The notes below the pieces were generated by a model. That model was not told the DNA's origin. It did no database searches and saw only the letters and a program-made list of their open reading frames with translations. The translations under genes were made by a program, and so were the position numbers. From Hyphomicrobiaceae bacterium (GTDB lineage Bacteria; Pseudomonadota; Alphaproteobacteria; Rhizobiales; Hyphomicrobiaceae): a stretch of 64,000 bases of DNA. Positions 27,458 to 36,117 of the stretch are shown here, piece after piece; within the stretch, counting starts at the first letter, position 1; the number at the start of each line of letters is the position of its first letter. The stretch is taken from positions 496,001-560,000 of the forward strand of contig JALHMB010000001.1 in assembly GCA_022844275.1 (NCBI GenBank), in the 5' to 3' direction.

Positions 27458-27587
27458 GGCTCCTCCCGGAAGCTCGTTGTTTTGGCTACCGGAGAGTTTG
27501 CGTCGTGCGCGGAGCGTGCGCAAGACTGCAGCGCACCGTGCATGACAGGTAGACGGCAGAGAAAAGGGCCTCGAAGGCGACGCAGGC

Positions 27588-28976
27588 TCAGTTGCGTCGC
27601 TTATTACCCTCCCAATCGACGATCCAGAGCGAGAAGGCGGTGGCCGCGCCGTAAATGGCCATCGCGAAACCGACGAGCGCAAAGAGCATCCACGCCGGCG
27701 CATCGATGCTGACGAGCCAGAGTCCGCCAATCAAAACAACGACGAGCCTCAGCGTGCCCGCCAGAACAGGCCCGACGACACTGCCCGAACCTTGCGCTGC
27801 AAAATAAAGGCAGAGGCCGAGACCAAAGAGACCATAGAACGGTCCGGCCCAGCGGAGATAGCTACTTGCAGCCGCAAGCGTCGCCGGGTCTTTCGTGAAG
27901 ATGCCCGCCCAAAGAAGCGGAAACACGGCGACGATCAGACCGACGATTGTCAGCAGGATTGTCGCGACCGCACCCGACGTCCAGGCGACACGACGGGCGC
28001 GCGCAGCGTTCCCGGATCCAATGGCGACGCCGACCATCGGCACGCTCGCGACGCCGATCGAGAACGTGATCGGAATGAGCAGGAACTCGAGCCGGGTGCC
28101 GAGGCCATATCCGGCAAGAGCCTCCGTCCCGAAGGCCGAAACCAGGCGCGTGAGTATCAGGATCGCTAATACTGTCTGGATCGACGAGATACATGCGACG
28201 GCGCCGACCTTGCAGATATCCCGCAGCATCTCCCAGGAGAGCGACATCTTCGAGAGTCGCAGCGTGATGCGCGCGCGACCCGATGCAAGATGCCAGTAGA
28301 GATACAGGGCACCCATCGTGAACGCTACGGCCTGCCCCATCGCGACGCCCGCCATGCCCAGGCGCGGGAACGGCCCGAGACCGAGCCCGAAGCTGCCACC
28401 AATGAGGATCTGCGCGCCAGCGACCGCAAGGAGGACCGCCGACGGCACGATCATGTTTCCCGTGCCGCGCAAGATCGAGGCGAATGTATTTGCCAACCAG
28501 ATAGATGGCGCGCCGAGGAAGACCACATTCGAGTAGGTCAACGCCTCGGCGAGCACGCCGTCACGCCCGCCGAGTGCGCGATAGATCGCGGGGCCGGCAA
28601 GCAGGTAGAGCGCCAGAAAGAAAAGGCCGGCGGTGGCTCCGATCACGAACGCATGCTGGGCGAGAGCTGCTGCGCGCGCCGTGTCGCCAGCTCCGAGCGC
28701 GCGGCTGATGGCCGAGGAAATGCCGCCGCCCATGGCGCCTGCTGACATCATCTGCTGCAGCATGACCATCGGGAACACGAGCGCGAGCCCGGCGAGGGGA
28801 AGCGTCCCGAGCTGACCGACGTAGGACGTCTCCGCGATAGCAACGAGCGCCGTCGCCACCATCGCGATGCTCGTCGGCAAGGCAAGACGCAACAGCGTCG
28901 GCAGGATGGCGCCGTCGAGGAGAGGATTCGGCGCAGCGGCAGGCCGCGGAGCGGAGCCGAACGAGGTTGCGGTCAT
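27588..28976 (-). CDS. MATE family efflux transporter
   Basis: A 462-aa multidrug and toxic compound extrusion protein with about 12 membrane helices in two similar halves. LLRLALPTSIAMVATALVAI begins the first half; AGAMGGGISSAISRALGAGD is the conserved loop of the N-half and GVAIGSGNAARARRVAW the equivalent in the C-half. MATE pumps export cationic or organic compounds using Na+ or H+ gradients. The gene starts 10 bp after the MFS gene stop and is preceded by GAGAGCCAAACC, so the two exporters are probably one transcript under the MarR gene upstream. Confidence 0.92.
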   Translation of the reverse strand: MTATSFGSAPRPAAAPNPLLDGAILPTLLRLALPTSIAMVATALVAIAETSYVGQLGTLPLAGLALVFPMVMLQQMMSAGAMGGGISSAISRALGAGDTARAAALAQHAFVIGATAGLFFLALYLLAGPAIYRALGGRDGVLAEALTYSNVVFLGAPSIWLANTFASILRGTGNMIVPSAVLLAVAGAQILIGGSFGLGLGPFPRLGMAGVAMGQAVAFTMGALYLYWHLASGRARITLRLSKMSLSWEMLRDICKVGAVACISSIQTVLAILILTRLVSAFGTEALAGYGLGTRLEFLLIPITFSIGVASVPMVGVAIGSGNAARARRVAWTSGAVATILLTIVGLIVAVFPLLWAGIFTKDPATLAAASSYLRWAGPFYGLFGLGLCLYFAAQGSGSVVGPVLAGTLRLVVVLIGGLWLVSIDAPAWMLFALVGFAMAIYGAATAFSLWIVDWEGNKRRN

Positions 28977-28986
28977 GGTTTGGCTC

Positions 28987-30213
28987 TCATGCCTTCGCGG
29001 CCGATGCAGCGACGATGCGCGGTACTGGCTGCTCTTTGATCGGCCAGTTGAGCAGCGCCGAGATCACGCCAAGCGCGACCGAGATCCACCACATGGCGTC
29101 ATAGGACTTGGTCATGTCGAACAAGCGCCCGGCGAGCCATACGCCGAGGAACGAGCCGACCTGATGCGAGAGAAAGACGAAGCCGAACAGCATCGACATC
29201 CACTGCGTGCCGAAAAAGGTCGCGACGAGACCGCTGGTCGGCGGAATGGTCGAGAGCCAGAAGATGCCGAGCAGCCCACAGAGCACGATGACCGTCACCG
29301 GCGTCAGCGGCAGAAACAGAAAACCGAGGAAGATGACCGCGCGGGCCAAGTAGATGAGGCTCAGCAGGCGGCGCTTCTCGATGTAGCGGCCCGACTGTCC
29401 CGCAAGGAACGTGCCGATGATATTCGCGATACCAACGACGGAGAGCGCGAATGGCCCGACCCAGCTCGGCAGTCCCTGGTCCACTGCGAAAGCAGGCAGG
29501 TGCACGACGATGAAGGAAACGTGGAAACCGCACACGAAGAAGCCCGCCGTCAGCAGCCAGTAGCTCGGATGCCGGAAGGCTTCGCCCAGCGCTTCACCGA
29601 GCGTCTGACTGCGCACCGGCCCATCCACCTTTGCGGGCTTGCCGCCAATGGGCCACGCGAGCGGGATGAGCAGCGCTGTGATCGCCATGAGCCAGAGCAG
29701 GCTCTGCTGCCAGCCGACGATCTCGATGAGGAAGTGCATAACGGGCAGAGCGACGAAGCTGCCGATGCCGGCCGCCATGCCGATCGAGGCAATCGCCTGG
29801 AGGCGCTTCTCCGATGGTGCGAGCCGGCCGATGGTGCCGACGAGCGACGTCACGCCCGTGCCGCTCACGCCGATGCCCATGAGAATGCCGGCAATGAGCA
29901 GATCGGTCGAAGTTTGCGCGGCATACATGAAGTAGAGGCCTGCGATCGTCGCCAGGACACAGGCGACGATGACGCGGCCGGCGCCGAACATGTCGATCAG
30001 GGCGCCGGAGAAGGGCGCGCCAACACCCATGAGCAGTTGCGATGAGGCAATCGAGAGCGCGAAGGCCTCGCGACCGATATTGAGCGCCGACGTAACGGGC
30101 TGAAGGTAGAGGCCCATGGACTGGGCGCGCCCCATGGACACGCCGACAATGGTGCCGACGATCAGAATGAGCAGCCAGAGCGGAAGAACTGCTTGAGACG
30201 AAGACGTGCGCAT
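28987..30213 (-). CDS. MFS transporter
   Basis: A 408-aa major facilitator protein with 12 predicted helices, starting LPLWLLILIVGTIVGVSMGR. MFGAGRVIVACVLATIAGLY follows helix 2, in the place of the family's A-loop motif. The central loop KPAKVDGPVRSQTLGEAL joins the halves. It resembles oxalate/formate or monocarboxylate-type MFS members (LYLQPVTSALNIGREAFALS), but the ligand is not certain. The ATG at 30213 is chosen because the longer frame is Arg-rich and overlaps the thioesterase gene. A CoA-transferase/ThDP enzyme pair of possible organic-acid catabolism lies downstream. Confidence 0.9.
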   Translation of the reverse strand: MRTSSSQAVLPLWLLILIVGTIVGVSMGRAQSMGLYLQPVTSALNIGREAFALSIASSQLLMGVGAPFSGALIDMFGAGRVIVACVLATIAGLYFMYAAQTSTDLLIAGILMGIGVSGTGVTSLVGTIGRLAPSEKRLQAIASIGMAAGIGSFVALPVMHFLIEIVGWQQSLLWLMAITALLIPLAWPIGGKPAKVDGPVRSQTLGEALGEAFRHPSYWLLTAGFFVCGFHVSFIVVHLPAFAVDQGLPSWVGPFALSVVGIANIIGTFLAGQSGRYIEKRRLLSLIYLARAVIFLGFLFLPLTPVTVIVLCGLLGIFWLSTIPPTSGLVATFFGTQWMSMLFGFVFLSHQVGSFLGVWLAGRLFDMTKSYDAMWWISVALGVISALLNWPIKEQPVPRIVAASAAKA

Positions 30214-30263
30214 AGTGCTTGCCCGTAGAAATAGAGGGATGTGTCGGTACGTCGGAGCGACCG

Positions 30264-30779
30264 TCAGCCCGCTGGAACCTGCATCACGAGGCACGTCGTC
30301 GTGCCATGTGCGTAGAGCTTGCCTTCGGCATCGACGAGGCGAGCTTCCGCTGTGGCGATCCGGCCGCCCACGTGAATGACCTTCCCCTCGCACCTGAGCT
30401 TGCCTGTGCTCTGATGCACGGCGCGCACGAAGCTGATGGCGAGATCGACCGTCGTGTAGCCCTGGCCAGCCTTCAGCGTCGAATGCACGGCGCAGCCCAA
30501 GGACGAGTCGAGCAGCGTCGTCATCCATCCGCCGTGGACCGTACCGAGCGGATTGCGGAAGCGATCCGACGGTATGCCCTCGAAAACGGCGCGCCCCGGC
30601 TCGGCTTCGACGAGGATGAAATCAAGCGTCTCGCATATCGGCGGCGCGGGAAGCTTCCCGCTCATCATCGCACGCAGGAATTCGATGCCGGGCATCGCAG
30701 TCGCCGATTTGGAATCGGTGACGCCAAAGCTCACCGCTTGGCCCGCGAGTCGCTCCACCGCGCTCTTATGTGTGCTCAT
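30264..30779 (-). CDS. PaaI family hotdog-fold thioesterase
   Basis: A 171-aa single hotdog-domain protein of the PaaI/DUF4442 group. The catalytic/CoA region NPLGTVHGGWMTTLLDSSLG (HGG motif) is near residues 84-103, preceded by the strands FILVEAEPGRAVFEGIP and followed by TTVDLAISFVRAV. It hydrolyses acyl- or aryl-CoA esters in the cytoplasm. GGAAAAACGACC precedes the ATG. The candidate MarR operator lies at 30797-30808, just upstream of the start, so the gene is likely controlled by the MarR protein encoded before it. Confidence 0.9.
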   Translation of the reverse strand: MSTHKSAVERLAGQAVSFGVTDSKSATAMPGIEFLRAMMSGKLPAPPICETLDFILVEAEPGRAVFEGIPSDRFRNPLGTVHGGWMTTLLDSSLGCAVHSTLKAGQGYTTVDLAISFVRAVHQSTGKLRCEGKVIHVGGRIATAEARLVDAEGKLYAHGTTTCLVMQVPAG

Positions 30780-30796
30780 GGTCGTTTTTCCATTTG

Positions 30797-30808
30797 CTGC
30801 ATATGCAG
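30797..30808. promoter_or_regulatory. Palindrome CTGCATATGCAG, candidate MarR operator (thioesterase side)
   Basis: A perfect 12-bp palindrome between the marR-type gene and the thioesterase ATG (18-29 bp upstream of the start at 30779). On the minus strand the surrounding bases (ATCTGCATATGCAG then AAATGG after 1 nt) match the second copy at 31296-31307, so this is a duplicated operator rather than chance. Confidence 0.8.
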
Positions 30809-30832
30809 ATAGAGGATCGTCAAAAAACGAGG

Positions 30833-31282
30833 CTATTCGGCGAAGCGCTCCAGCACGTAATCGAGCGTGTCGTGAAGTGCGGCAGTCTCTTCCTCACCGA
30901 TCAACTTGCGAACGTGCTCCTGCGCTTCGCGCCACGCAGGCCGCGCGCGCTCGAGAGCTTGCCGCCCGGCATCAGAGAGACTTACCCAACGCACGCGTCG
31001 GTCGCGCCGATCGGATTCGATGACCACGAGGCCCTCGCGCTGGAGCGGCTGCAGGTTGCGCGTGAGAGTCGTCGGATCCATGAGCAGCTGCTCGGCCAGC
31101 GGCCCGATCGCCATCCGCCCTGCCGTCAGTAGACTGGCCAGTACGCCGAACTGCGTGATCGTCAGGCCGGCCGCCTCGAGGTGGCGGTCATAGATCTGCG
31201 TGACCCGTCGCGCCGCCTTGCGCAGGCGCATGGCCGTGCATCCTCGCGCCCGACGCGGCTGATCCGGTGCATTCTGGTCCAT
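30833..31282 (-). CDS. MarR family transcriptional regulator
   Basis: A 149-aa winged-helix regulator. RLRKAARRVTQIYDRHLEAAG starts the first helices, LTITQFGVLASLLTAG and AIGPLAEQLLMDPTTLTRNLQPLQREGL form the HTH, and VVIESDRRDRRVRWVSLSDAGRQ is the wing with the conserved DRRxRR basic patch. The C-terminal helix contributes to dimerisation. The ATG at 31282 is chosen because it follows the operator-containing leader; the longer frame from 31531 is Arg-rich and overlaps nothing conserved. Two identical palindromes, at 31296-31307 and 30797-30808, suggest autorepression and control of the downstream genes. Confidence 0.92.
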   Translation of the reverse strand: MDQNAPDQPRRARGCTAMRLRKAARRVTQIYDRHLEAAGLTITQFGVLASLLTAGRMAIGPLAEQLLMDPTTLTRNLQPLQREGLVVIESDRRDRRVRWVSLSDAGRQALERARPAWREAQEHVRKLIGEEETAALHDTLDYVLERFAE

Positions 31283-31295
31283 AGTCGCCGTATAT

Positions 31296-31307
31296 CTGCA
31301 TATGCAG
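31296..31307. promoter_or_regulatory. Palindrome CTGCATATGCAG, candidate MarR operator (autoregulation)
   Basis: Same 12-bp palindrome as at 30797-30808, here 14-25 bp upstream of the marR ATG at 31282. Read on the plus strand it is preceded by TAT and followed by GCAATGG, matching the reverse complement of the other copy over about 20 bp with two or three differences. Confidence 0.8.
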
Positions 31308-31358
31308 GCAATGGCAAGTCCGCGGCGAACACATCTCCGTGCAGAAAGCCCGGCGGTT

Positions 31359-31817
31359 TCAGGAGGACGAGGCCTCTCCACGAGTTGCTTCCGGCGGTGT
31401 TTCGTCCGCGGCAACAACGAGATAAGCGCCTTCGACTGCAACAATGCGGACCCATGTTCCCGCTGCGCAATCCGGGCCACGCGCACGCCAGACCGTATCG
31501 GCGACGCGCACCCTGCCTTCTCCGCCCGCAATCGGCTCGCTCACGCACACCACGCGCCCGATGTGCTGTGCCCCCCGACGGTTGAGGAGTGGCTGCTCGC
31601 TTCCCGGCTGCGACTGGTGCACCCAAAAGAATGCCAGAGCGAAATCGAGCACCAACATCGCGACGCCGATCGCCAGCAGCCACCATCCGATCGCATTGCT
31701 TCGGATCGCCAAATACAGACCTATCGCGGCGAGCGGAACGCCGATCCACGGCAACAGCAGGTCCAAGAGCCCTATGAGCCACGCCAGAGGACCCGGATCT
31801 TTCTCAGGCCGATACAC
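31359..31817 (-). CDS. Second NfeD-like membrane protein
   Basis: A 152-aa protein with two hydrophobic segments at about residues 11-33 and 40-68, followed by a basic linker and a beta-rich C-terminal domain (GRVVCVSEPIAGGEGRVRVA, DTVWRARGPDCAAGTWVRIV) resembling the OB-fold of NfeD. It lacks a signal peptide. It starts with GTG at 31817, overlapping the end of the first NfeD gene (stop at 31804) by 14 nt, which implies translational coupling. NfeD proteins partner with SPFH proteins in membrane microdomains; the duplicated partner here is probably part of the same complex. Confidence 0.8.
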   Translation of the reverse strand: MYRPEKDPGPLAWLIGLLDLLLPWIGVPLAAIGLYLAIRSNAIGWWLLAIGVAMLVLDFALAFFWVHQSQPGSEQPLLNRRGAQHIGRVVCVSEPIAGGEGRVRVADTVWRARGPDCAAGTWVRIVAVEGAYLVVAADETPPEATRGEASSS

Positions 31818-32259
31818 GCTCCACCATCAGTACGGCATCATGTACGTCTTTCACGCGAACGCGCGTGCCTGCAGGCACGTCCTCGCCCTCGGCCTGCCAC
31901 AGCGAGTCGCCGACACGCACACGCCCGCGACCACCCTTGATGGCTTCGGCGACGACGAACTCGCGCCCGACATACTGATGGCTGCGCACATTCAGATCGG
32001 GGACATCGGTGATGTTCACGTGCGCGCGCGCATACTTCCGGACGGCAAAGGCGGTCGCAATCGAGATCACCGCGAAGATGACGAGTTGCCAGGGCCACGA
32101 AATGCCCGTCGCGAAGACGACAAGCCCGACGACGAGCGCGGCCGTCCCGAACCAGACCATGTTGACGCCGGGCACCACGGTCTCGAGCCCATAGAGGATC
32201 AGCGCGAGAATGAGCCAACTCCAGGCTCCGAGATCGAAAAGAAAAGAGACCAATGACAT
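31804..32259 (-). CDS. NfeD family protein
   Basis: A 151-aa short NfeD: two or three hydrophobic helices (SWLILALILYGLETVVPGVN, MVWFGTAALVVGLVVFATGI, WQLVIFAVISIATAFAVRKY) and a C-terminal OB-fold domain (YVGREFVVAEAIKGGRGRVR, VGDSLWQAEGEDVPAGTRVR). The start is ATG 32259; an upstream ATG at 32319 would add 20 residues. It sits 128 bp downstream of the SPFH gene in the usual partner arrangement. Confidence 0.88.
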   Translation of the reverse strand: MSLVSFLFDLGAWSWLILALILYGLETVVPGVNMVWFGTAALVVGLVVFATGISWPWQLVIFAVISIATAFAVRKYARAHVNITDVPDLNVRSHQYVGREFVVAEAIKGGRGRVRVGDSLWQAEGEDVPAGTRVRVKDVHDAVLMVERVSA

Positions 32260-32386
32260 GGCGCCAACCCGGATTGAGAATCTGATCGCGAAGGACAGCT
32301 GCAGCGGAAGACGCTGCACCCACAGGATACAGCGAGAATGAGCAGCAAGGTAGGCGCCCGGCAGTCACACCGGGCGCCTCAGTACA

Positions 32387-33415
32387 TCATGCTCCCGCGC
32401 GCGGGACGCTGCTTGCATTGGGTCGGCCACTCCCCGTGGGCCGCGGCGCCGAGCCGTCCCGGTTGCCGAAGGCAGCTCCCGCGATCTCGGCAATGCCCGC
32501 GAGCGAGCCGATAACCGAGGACGCCTCGAGCGGCATCATCAGCACCTTCTGGTTGGGCGATTTCGCAATTTGCTCCAGCGCCTTCACGTAGTTGTTGGCG
32601 ACGAAGTAGTTGATGGCCTGTACATCGCCGGCCGCAATCGCCTGCGAGACCATTCTAGTGGCTTCCGCCTCCGCCTGCGCGGCGCGCTCGCGGGCCTCGG
32701 CCTCGCGGAATGCCGCTTCTTTCTTGCCCTCGGCGGCCAGAACGGCAGCCTGCTTCTCGCCCTCGGCCCGGAGGATGTCAGCCTGCCGTTCGCCCTGGGC
32801 CTTGAGGATCGCAGCTTCACGCAGACCTTCCGATTCGAGGATCTGGGCGCGCTTCTCGCGCTCGGCCTTCATCTGGCGGGCCATCGAGTCGACGAGGTCG
32901 CGCGGCGGCGCAATGTCCTTGATCTCGATGCGTGTCACCTTCACGCCCCACGCCTCTGTCGCGTGATCGACGACGTCGAGCAGCTTCGCGTTGATGGCGT
33001 CGCGATTGGAGAGCAGCTCATCGAGATCCATCGAACCCATGACCGTACGGATGTTGGTCATCGTGAGGTTGATGATGGCGGACTCCAGCCCCTCGATCTC
33101 GTAGGCCGCCTTGGCCGCGCTGAGCACCTGGAAGTAGGTCACGCCGTCGACGCGCACCATGGCGTTGTCGCGGGTGATGATATCCTGGCTCGGGATCTCC
33201 ATCACCTGCTCTTTCATGTTCATCTTGTAGCCGACGCGCTCCATGACCGGGATGAGGATGTGCAGGCCCGGCGTCAGCGTCCGCGTGTAGCGGCCGAAGT
33301 TCTCGATCGTCCAGTTGTAGCCCTGCGGCACGATCTTCACAGTCGACCACAGCGCCACCGCTGCAAGGACGATCAGCAACAGACCGAAGATCTCGAAACC
33401 ACCAAACGGTTGCAT
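32387..33415 (-). CDS. SPFH/band 7 (stomatin-like, QmcA/YbbK) protein
   Basis: A 342-aa membrane-anchored protein. One N-terminal helix (FEIFGLLLIVLAAVALWSTV) precedes the SPFH domain: VPQGYNWTIENFGRYTRTL, ITRDNAMVRVDGVTYFQVLS, VMGSMDLDELLSNRDAINAK, VTRIEIKDIAPPRDLVDSMA. A coiled-coil tail of Glu/Ala repeats with many Lys/Arg (about 180-260) drives oligomerisation, then a Gly/Ser-rich end. It organises membrane microdomains and protects membrane proteins. AAGGACCTGCCCA precedes the ATG. Two NfeD genes follow. Confidence 0.92.
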   Translation of the reverse strand: MQPFGGFEIFGLLLIVLAAVALWSTVKIVPQGYNWTIENFGRYTRTLTPGLHILIPVMERVGYKMNMKEQVMEIPSQDIITRDNAMVRVDGVTYFQVLSAAKAAYEIEGLESAIINLTMTNIRTVMGSMDLDELLSNRDAINAKLLDVVDHATEAWGVKVTRIEIKDIAPPRDLVDSMARQMKAEREKRAQILESEGLREAAILKAQGERQADILRAEGEKQAAVLAAEGKKEAAFREAEARERAAQAEAEATRMVSQAIAAGDVQAINYFVANNYVKALEQIAKSPNQKVLMMPLEASSVIGSLAGIAEIAGAAFGNRDGSAPRPTGSGRPNASSVPRAGA

Positions 33416-33555
33416 TGGGCAGGTCCTTCCATGAGCGCTGCACTGAAATACGCGCGAATCTCTTCCCGTTTCTCCTGTCTGAAACAGTCAAAACAAGGTA
33501 AATGAACAGTAAACCGCCCATTTGGAAAAGTCAGGCAGACCAAAATAATCGCCGA

Positions 33556-33573
33556 GGGTACTTAAATGTACCC
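33556..33573. repeat. Inverted repeat in AT-rich SPFH/hemH intergenic region
   Basis: GGGTAC (33556-33561) and GTACCC (33568-33573) flank a 6-nt TTAAAT centre, in a locally AT-rich 216-bp gap between the SPFH gene start and the ferrochelatase stop. It may be a promoter-proximal operator for the SPFH operon. No gene is visible in this gap. Confidence 0.4.
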
Positions 33574-33631
33574 GCAAAGCTGCTTTATAACCGGTCACCA
33601 AAATTGCGAGCAACAGCGAAGCGGTATTTTC

Positions 33632-34672
33632 TCAGAGCCAGCCCTGCAACTCGCGGCGGACAACGTTCGCGATCACAGACATGCCCTCGGGGTCGTCATT
33701 GAGGGCCGGGAGATAGGCGTATTTCTCGCCACCATTCTCCATGAAGTAATGGCGGTTTTCGACGTCGAGCTCTTCCAGCGTCTCAAGACAATCGGCCGTG
33801 AAACCCGGGGCCACGAGCGCCAGCCGCCGCACACCCTCTCGCGCCAGCCGCTTCACTGTTTCGTCAGTATAAGGCTGGAGCCATACGTCATTTCCAAAAC
33901 GGGATTGAAAAGTCGTGAGCCACTGCGCCTCGCTGAGTCCCATTGCCGCGCGAAGCAGACGCGATGTCTTCTGGCACTGGCAGTAATAAGGATCGCCCTG
34001 CTGAAGGTATTTTTCGGGCATTCCGTGAAATGTTGCGATAATCCGTTCAGGCTCGAAATCGAGTTTTGCGAGATGCCGGCGCATGGATGCAGCGAGTGAC
34101 TCGATATAGACGGGATCGTCGTGCCAGGGAGGCGCGACGCGGATCGCCGGCTGCCAGCGCATGTCCATGAGGGCGCGAAAGGCCTGATCGCACGCCGTTG
34201 CCATTGTTGCAGCGGCGTACTGCGGATAGAGCGGCAAGATCAAAATGCGATCGCAACCCTGTGAGAGCAGCCATTCGAGGCGGCTCGCAGTCGTCGGGTT
34301 CGCATAACGCATGGCCCAGTCGACAACGACGCCAGGCGTGTCCGCGAGAGCAGCGGCGAGCTTCTCAGCCTGCGCGCGGGTGATCGTCTTCAGCGGGCCT
34401 TCGTTGCGCTCCTTGTTCCAGATGGAATCATAGTCGCGCCCTTTGGGTCCCGGCCGCACGGTCAGGATGATGAAATTGAGGATCGGCCACCACTTCCAGC
34501 GCGGCTCCTCGATGACACGCGCGTCGGACAGGAACTCCTTGAGATAGCGCCGCATGGACCAGTAGTCGGTCGCATCGGGCGTGCCGAGGTTCAGAAGCAG
34601 CACGCCGACCTTGCCGTGCGCCACTTTCGGATGCGCGGCCGGCAGAGACGAGGCTGGGGTCTCGCGTTGCAT
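33632..34672 (-). CDS. hemH: Ferrochelatase
   Basis: A 346-aa protoporphyrin ferrochelatase inserting Fe2+ into protoporphyrin IX, the last step of haem synthesis. The N terminus has GKVGVLLLNLGTPDATDYWS. The catalytic histidine is in ATFHGMPEKYLQQGDPYYCQ, and the second conserved acidic site is in LVAPGFTADCLETLEELDVE. RYANPTTASRL contributes to the active-site wall. The frame opens at GTG 34690, but ATG 34672 is the better family start. Some alphaproteobacterial ferrochelatases carry a 2Fe-2S cluster; the isolated Cys residues here (YYCQCQK) do not clearly form one. Confidence 0.94.
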   Translation of the reverse strand: MQRETPASSLPAAHPKVAHGKVGVLLLNLGTPDATDYWSMRRYLKEFLSDARVIEEPRWKWWPILNFIILTVRPGPKGRDYDSIWNKERNEGPLKTITRAQAEKLAAALADTPGVVVDWAMRYANPTTASRLEWLLSQGCDRILILPLYPQYAAATMATACDQAFRALMDMRWQPAIRVAPPWHDDPVYIESLAASMRRHLAKLDFEPERIIATFHGMPEKYLQQGDPYYCQCQKTSRLLRAAMGLSEAQWLTTFQSRFGNDVWLQPYTDETVKRLAREGVRRLALVAPGFTADCLETLEELDVENRHYFMENGGEKYAYLPALNDDPEGMSVIANVVRRELQGWL

Positions 34673-34711
34673 GGGACTCACTTCACTCACAGCGGGCGTA
34701 CGACGCAGCCG

Positions 34712-36091
34712 CTAGGATGCGCGCTGCTCAGAGCCGACACCGAGCGCACGCAGCTTGCGATGAAGCGCCGAGCGCTCCATGCCGACGAACTCCGCCGTGC
34801 GCGAGATGTTGCCGCCGAAGCGGTTGATCTGGGCAAGCAGATACTCGCGCTCGAAGATCTCGCGCGCCTCGCGCAGCGGCAGCGACATGAGGTGCTCCGC
34901 GCCGCCGTTCACGGGGAGCGGCACGTTCGAGCCGATCTCCTCCGGCAGCATGTCGGCCGTGATCACGGTCCCCGGATCGCCACCCGCGAGAATCATCAGG
35001 CGCTCGATGTTGTTCCGGAGTTCGCGCACGTTGCCGGGCCAATCGTGGGCCTGAAGCACGGCGACAGCATCATCGCCAATGCGGCGCGGCGAGAGCCCCG
35101 AGGCCGTCGCTATCTGCTGGACGAAGAAGTCGATCAGCGCCGGAATGTCGTCGCGCCGCTCGGCAAGGCTCGGCACGCGCAGTGGCACGACATTGAGGCG
35201 ATGGTAGAGGTCATTGCGGAAGCGCTCCTCCTGCATCTCGCGCTCGAGATCGCGGCTCGTCGATGAGATGATCCGAACGTCCACCGCGACCTTGGGACCG
35301 CCGCCGATCCGCTGGAATTTCTGCTCGACGAGCACACGGAGCACCTTGCCCTGCGTCTCGAGCGGCATGTCGGCGACCTCATCGATATAGAGCGTGCCGC
35401 CGTGTGCTTCCTCGAGCGCGCCAACCTTGCGCGGCCCCGAACGATCCTCGGTGCCGAACAGCTCCTCTTCGACGCGATCCGGCGCCATTGCCGCAGCGTT
35501 CAGCACGACGAACGGCCCGTCCGCGCGACCGGACTTCGCATGAATGACGCGGGCGGCAAGCTCCTTGCCCGAGCCCGAGGCACCGCGGATCAGAATGCGG
35601 CTGTTGGTCGGCGATACCCGCTCGAGCTGGTTGCGGAGCTGATTCATGGCGGCCGACTTGCCGACCATCTCCGAGCTCTGCACCGTGCGCTCGCGCAGTG
35701 TCTTGACCTCGCGGCGGAGCTGAGAGGCCTCGAGCGCCCGCAACGTAACGAGAACCAGCCGGTCGGCCTTGAAAGGCTTCTCGATGTAGTCGTAGGCACC
35801 GCGCCGGATGGCCGTCACCGCCGTCTCGATGTTGCCGTGGCCGGAGATGATGACGACCGGCAGATCAGGATGCGCTTTCTTGATCGCCGACAGCATTTCG
35901 AGGCCGTCGAGACGGCTCCCCTGCAGCCAGATATCCAGAATGACGAGGTGCGGACGGCGCTCCTCGATGGCCCTCAGCCCTTCATCGGCATCGCGCGCAA
36001 GACGTGTGCTGTGGCCCTCGTCCTCGAGGATGCCCGAAACGAGATCGCGGATATCCGCCTCGTCATCGACGATCAATATGTCGGCTGCCAT
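34712..36091 (-). CDS. ntrX: Response regulator NtrX
   Basis: A 459-aa NtrC-family regulator and partner of NtrY. The receiver is residues 1-120, with the phosphoacceptor Asp in LVILDIWLQGS. The AAA+ domain has the Walker A GASGSGKELAARVIH and Walker B GGTLYIDEVADMPL. The sigma-54 contact loop expected as GAFTGA is not found: the corresponding segment reads LFGTEDRSGPRKVGALEEAH. A Fis-type HTH lies near the C terminus (AEFVGMERSALHRKLRALGV). GAGGGAAG precedes the ATG, and the ntrY stop is 26 bp upstream. It is followed by hemH, not hfq as in several relatives. Confidence 0.94.
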   Translation of the reverse strand: MAADILIVDDEADIRDLVSGILEDEGHSTRLARDADEGLRAIEERRPHLVILDIWLQGSRLDGLEMLSAIKKAHPDLPVVIISGHGNIETAVTAIRRGAYDYIEKPFKADRLVLVTLRALEASQLRREVKTLRERTVQSSEMVGKSAAMNQLRNQLERVSPTNSRILIRGASGSGKELAARVIHAKSGRADGPFVVLNAAAMAPDRVEEELFGTEDRSGPRKVGALEEAHGGTLYIDEVADMPLETQGKVLRVLVEQKFQRIGGGPKVAVDVRIISSTSRDLEREMQEERFRNDLYHRLNVVPLRVPSLAERRDDIPALIDFFVQQIATASGLSPRRIGDDAVAVLQAHDWPGNVRELRNNIERLMILAGGDPGTVITADMLPEEIGSNVPLPVNGGAEHLMSLPLREAREIFEREYLLAQINRFGGNISRTAEFVGMERSALHRKLRALGVGSEQRAS

Positions 36092-36117
36092 CGCAACTTC
36101 CCTCGAACTTATGTGCT

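Noticed and set aside
28867-30045. 392-codon rightward frame
   Set aside because: Antisense of the MATE and MFS genes; charged composition incompatible with a real protein family.
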